This document shows, one piece after another, positions 61,601 to 64,000 of a stretch of DNA of 64,000 nt. The translations under genes and the position numbers were made by a program. The stretch spans positions 1,542,711-1,606,710 of the forward strand of contig CANTUZ010000021.1 in assembly GCA_947846985.1 (NCBI GenBank). Direction: 5' to 3'. Under the pieces are notes generated by a model. That model searched no databases. It saw only the letters and a program-made list of their open reading frames with translations, and was not told the DNA's origin. Positions within the stretch are counted from its first letter, which is position 1; the number at the start of each line of letters is the position of its first letter. This DNA comes from Fratercula arctica (taxonomy: Eukaryota > Chordata > Aves > Charadriiformes > Alcidae).

Positions 61601-63805
61601 GGTCCCGGAGGGGCTGGGGGCACCCACCGTGGGGCTGGGAGCACCCGCCGGCAGGAGGAAGGGGGTGGAGGAGCCGGGGGTCCTTGGGGACAGGAGGTGG
61701 GTTGTACGGAGCCATCCCAGCGCCGGCACCGGGGCTGAGCCGGAGGGGGGAGAGGGGCCCATGGGGTGCCGGCACCTCCCGCAGTGCGGGGGTCCCATGC
61801 CGGGGTGATGGCACGTGTGTGGGTGGTGGGTGGGTGCACCACGAGGGTGCTGCCAGCAGCACGGGAGGCTGCCGTCTCCCTCTTCCTCCTCTTCCTCCCC
61901 ACCGCCGTGGCCGCTCACCCCCCGCCTGCCCCCCGCAGCCACCTCCTCGCCTCCCACTACGTGGAGCGGCACCTGGGCGCGGGCAGCAACGGCAGCCACA
62001 GCACGGTAAGCTGCGCGCTGCGCTGCGCTCCATGCCACGCCGTGCGGGGCCATGCTGTGCCATGCCATGCCATGCCACACTCTGTCACACCGTGCCATGC
62101 CGTGCCACACCATGCTGTGCCATACCATGTCATGCCATGCCACGTCGTGCCACATTCTACCACGCCGTGCCGTGCCGTGCCAACTGAGGGGTCATGGTGG
62201 CAGACTTCTATATCAAGGAGCAGTCCGGGAGCTGCCACCAGCAGTTCGGTGTCTCCACCTGGGCGGCCTGAGGGTGCCCCCCACCTCTGGGGTGCCCAGC
62301 CCAGGCATTGGGGTGCTGCCCCCAAGGGTGATGGGGGGGATCACCCTCCCTCGGGTGACGGGTGGTCCCCAGGCTGCTCTGGCAGCGCGGCAGCCAGCCT
62401 CCCGGTGGGCGCCCACTCCATGCTGTGGGTGCCAGGCACACCCCGAGGGTGACGGGCAGCCGACCCCAAAGCCACTGGCCCGGGGTGCGGGCTCGGCGGG
62501 GGGATGCCGGCGATGGGGGGCAGCTGCCTGCGCGGCAGCGGGGAGCTGGACGCGGGCGGCTGAGCCACCTCTCCCCGCTCTGCAGGGTGCGGGGGAGCAC
62601 TGCTACTACCAGGGCCAGATCCGGGGGCAGCCCCGCTCCTTCGCCGCTCTCTCCAGCTGCCAGGGCCTGCGGTGAGTACCCCCCGCCGCCGGGCAGGACG
62701 GAAGGGGACCTTGCGGGGGGGAAGGCTGCATCCCCTGCACCCCATCACCCCCCATCTCTCTTCGCAGTGGGGTCTTCTCGGACGGACGAGGCACCTACCT
62801 GATCGAGCCCCAGGCGGGCGCCGAGCACGGGCAGGTGAGTGGCAGCACCGGGACCCACCGTGTGCCTGCCTCAGTTTCCCCAGCGCAGCCTTACAGGTCT
62901 GGCTCCAGCTCAGGGACAGCCTTGGGGACACGGGGACGTGGTGGCTCCCCGTCCCTGCTGTCACGTCCACACATGGCCGTGACACTTGTCTCTCCATGGC
63001 AGGGCCTTCAACCACACATCGTCCAGCGCGTCCCCAGCTGCGCCCGACTGGGTGAGCCTTTGCGTGGAGCCAGCACTAGTCCCCAAGGACCACTGATGGT
63101 GGCCCTGGTGGCCCTGTGTCCTGTACCTCACCAGCTCTGTCCCTTCTCTCCAGGCTGCCTCTTCCCTGCGCTGAACCAGCGCGTCGCGGGCGGGTTACCA
63201 AAGCTGCGGCGGCGGCGGCAGGTTAGTGGGGACAGCAGGGGACAAGGGACATGGGGCAGGGTGCTTGACCCCGGTTGGTGTCCAGCTGCGGGCTCAGCCC
63301 CGCCAGGGCGGCCGCTCGCCCACGGCACGGCCCCGCTGCGGGTGCAGCTGGGCTGGTCCCTGGGTGCTGGGGACACGTTTGCAGGAGGATGCTGCGCCGG
63401 CTCGGTGACACCCTGGGGACACACTGGCAATGCTGGATCCATCCCCGAGCCCACCCAGGCGGCTTCCCCCGCCCCACGCACCCCAAATATCCCTCAAAAG
63501 GGGCCATAACGCCGGGGGGTGGATCGCGGCGGGGGCGGCTCAGCCATGGCTCTCACCGGCAGGTCCGCCGAGCCCAGCACACGGTGCACAGCGAGACCAA
63601 GTACATCGAGCTGGCGGTGGTGAACGACCACCAGCTGGTAAGCACGGGGGGTGCCGGGGCCAGTGGGGGGAGGGGTCACGGTGGCCCCCCCACTCCGAGC
63701 CCAACCTGGCCCCTGGTGTCCCTCCCCCCCCAGTTCCTGCAGTTCCGCAAGTCCGTGGTTCTCACCAGCAACTTCGCCAAGTCCGTGGTCAACCTGGCCG
63801 ACATG
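58683..63805 (+). CDS. ADAM11: ADAM11, 5' part only (exons 1-10)
   Basis: Coding exons: 58683-58740, 59916-60103, 61509-61585, 61939-62005, 62586-62671, 62768-62834, 63003-63051, 63154-63221, 63563-63637 and 63734-63805. They give 269 residues and the gene continues past the window. ADAM11 (MDC) is a neuronal type I membrane protein of the catalytically inactive ADAM22/23 group; in mouse it helps place Kv1 channels at cerebellar terminals. Residues 1-19 are a signal peptide. The propeptide has SAGGEVQKHQLDTRVRNEP, LNHHLLASHYVERHL and HCYYQGQIRG. A furin site RRRR (216-219) comes just before VRR. The inactive protease-like domain begins with HSETKYIELAVVNDHQL and VVLTSNFAKSVVNLADM. All donors are U2-type. 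The region that would hold the catalytic zinc site lies outside the window. Confidence 0.95.
59000..59870. repeat. Minisatellite in ADAM11 intron 1
   Basis: Imperfect units of about 36-48 bp built on TGTCCCCATAGCAGCCCTCC and ATGTCCCCTTGGG segments, most regular at 59,040-59,420 and fading toward 59,870. They fill most of the intron between exons 1 and 2. Long frames on either strand (up to 743 codons) come from this repeat and the upstream G-rich array. Confidence 0.8.
62025..62185. repeat. CCATG/CCGTG pentanucleotide array in ADAM11 intron 4
   Basis: A run of five-base units CCATG, CCGTG, CCACA and variants starts about 20 bp after the exon 4 donor. On the minus strand it translates as repeating Trp-His-Gly-Met-Ala, which explains a long frame there. 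Confidence 0.85.
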
Positions 63806-64000
63806 GTGAGAGCGGGGGCTGCTGGGGGGTTTGTCCCCAGGGTCTTGGTCCCTGTCACCTGGGGGGGTTTGTCCCCAGGGAGTTCATTCCCAGGGTGTTT
63901 TTCCTCAGTGGGCTCGTCCCCGGAGGCGGGGAATGGGACATGGGATTGTCCCTGGTGGGTTTGTCCCCTGGAGGGGGTTTGGTCCCCGGCAGCTGGTGGG

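Noticed and set aside
61442..62155. Minus-strand frame with repeating Trp-His-Gly-Met-Ala
   Set aside because: A translation of the CCATG array in ADAM11 intron 4.

Overview
The window looks like avian nuclear DNA from a small, gene-dense chromosome. Evidence: split genes with GT-AG introns and CpG-island promoters, at least seven truncated CR1 LINE copies with the ATTCTATGATTCT-like 3' end typical of birds and other sauropsids, and G-rich minisatellites near the right edge. The gene order MEIOC > < CCDC43 / DBF4B > ADAM11 > is the order known from human chromosome 17q21.31. The species was not determined.

Layout. 1-4.6 kb: no recognised complete gene. It holds a degenerate ~63-bp tandem array (2.3-3.15 kb) beside a CpG island (3.15-4.0 kb), from which a minus-strand first exon appears to start. 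7.9-26.3 kb: MEIOC, plus strand, eight coding exons, ~930 residues. 28.7-39.5 kb: CCDC43, minus strand, five coding exons, 215 residues, tail to tail with MEIOC. 39.5-39.9 kb: a divergent promoter shared with DBF4B. 39.9-54.1 kb: DBF4B, plus strand, eleven coding exons, ~775 residues. 54.1-58.7 kb: intergenic, ending in a very G-rich minisatellite. 58.7-64.0 kb: first ten coding exons of ADAM11, cut off by the window end.

These are neighbours by conserved synteny, not a pathway. MEIOC acts with YTHDC2 in meiotic prophase. CCDC43 is a little-studied coiled-coil protein. DBF4B activates CDC7 kinase. ADAM11 is a neuronal, catalytically dead ADAM.

The most unusual signal is in splicing. CCDC43 appears to carry two consecutive U12-type (minor spliceosome) introns, one AT-AC and one GT-AG, around a 59-nt exon. 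The divergently transcribed DBF4B carries a third U12-type GT-AG intron. A CR1 copy also ends about 13 bp from a DBF4B splice acceptor and probably supplies its branch-point region. No RNA gene, CRISPR array or defence-like system was seen. All coordinates were read by eye from the sequence and compared with remembered vertebrate orthologues.
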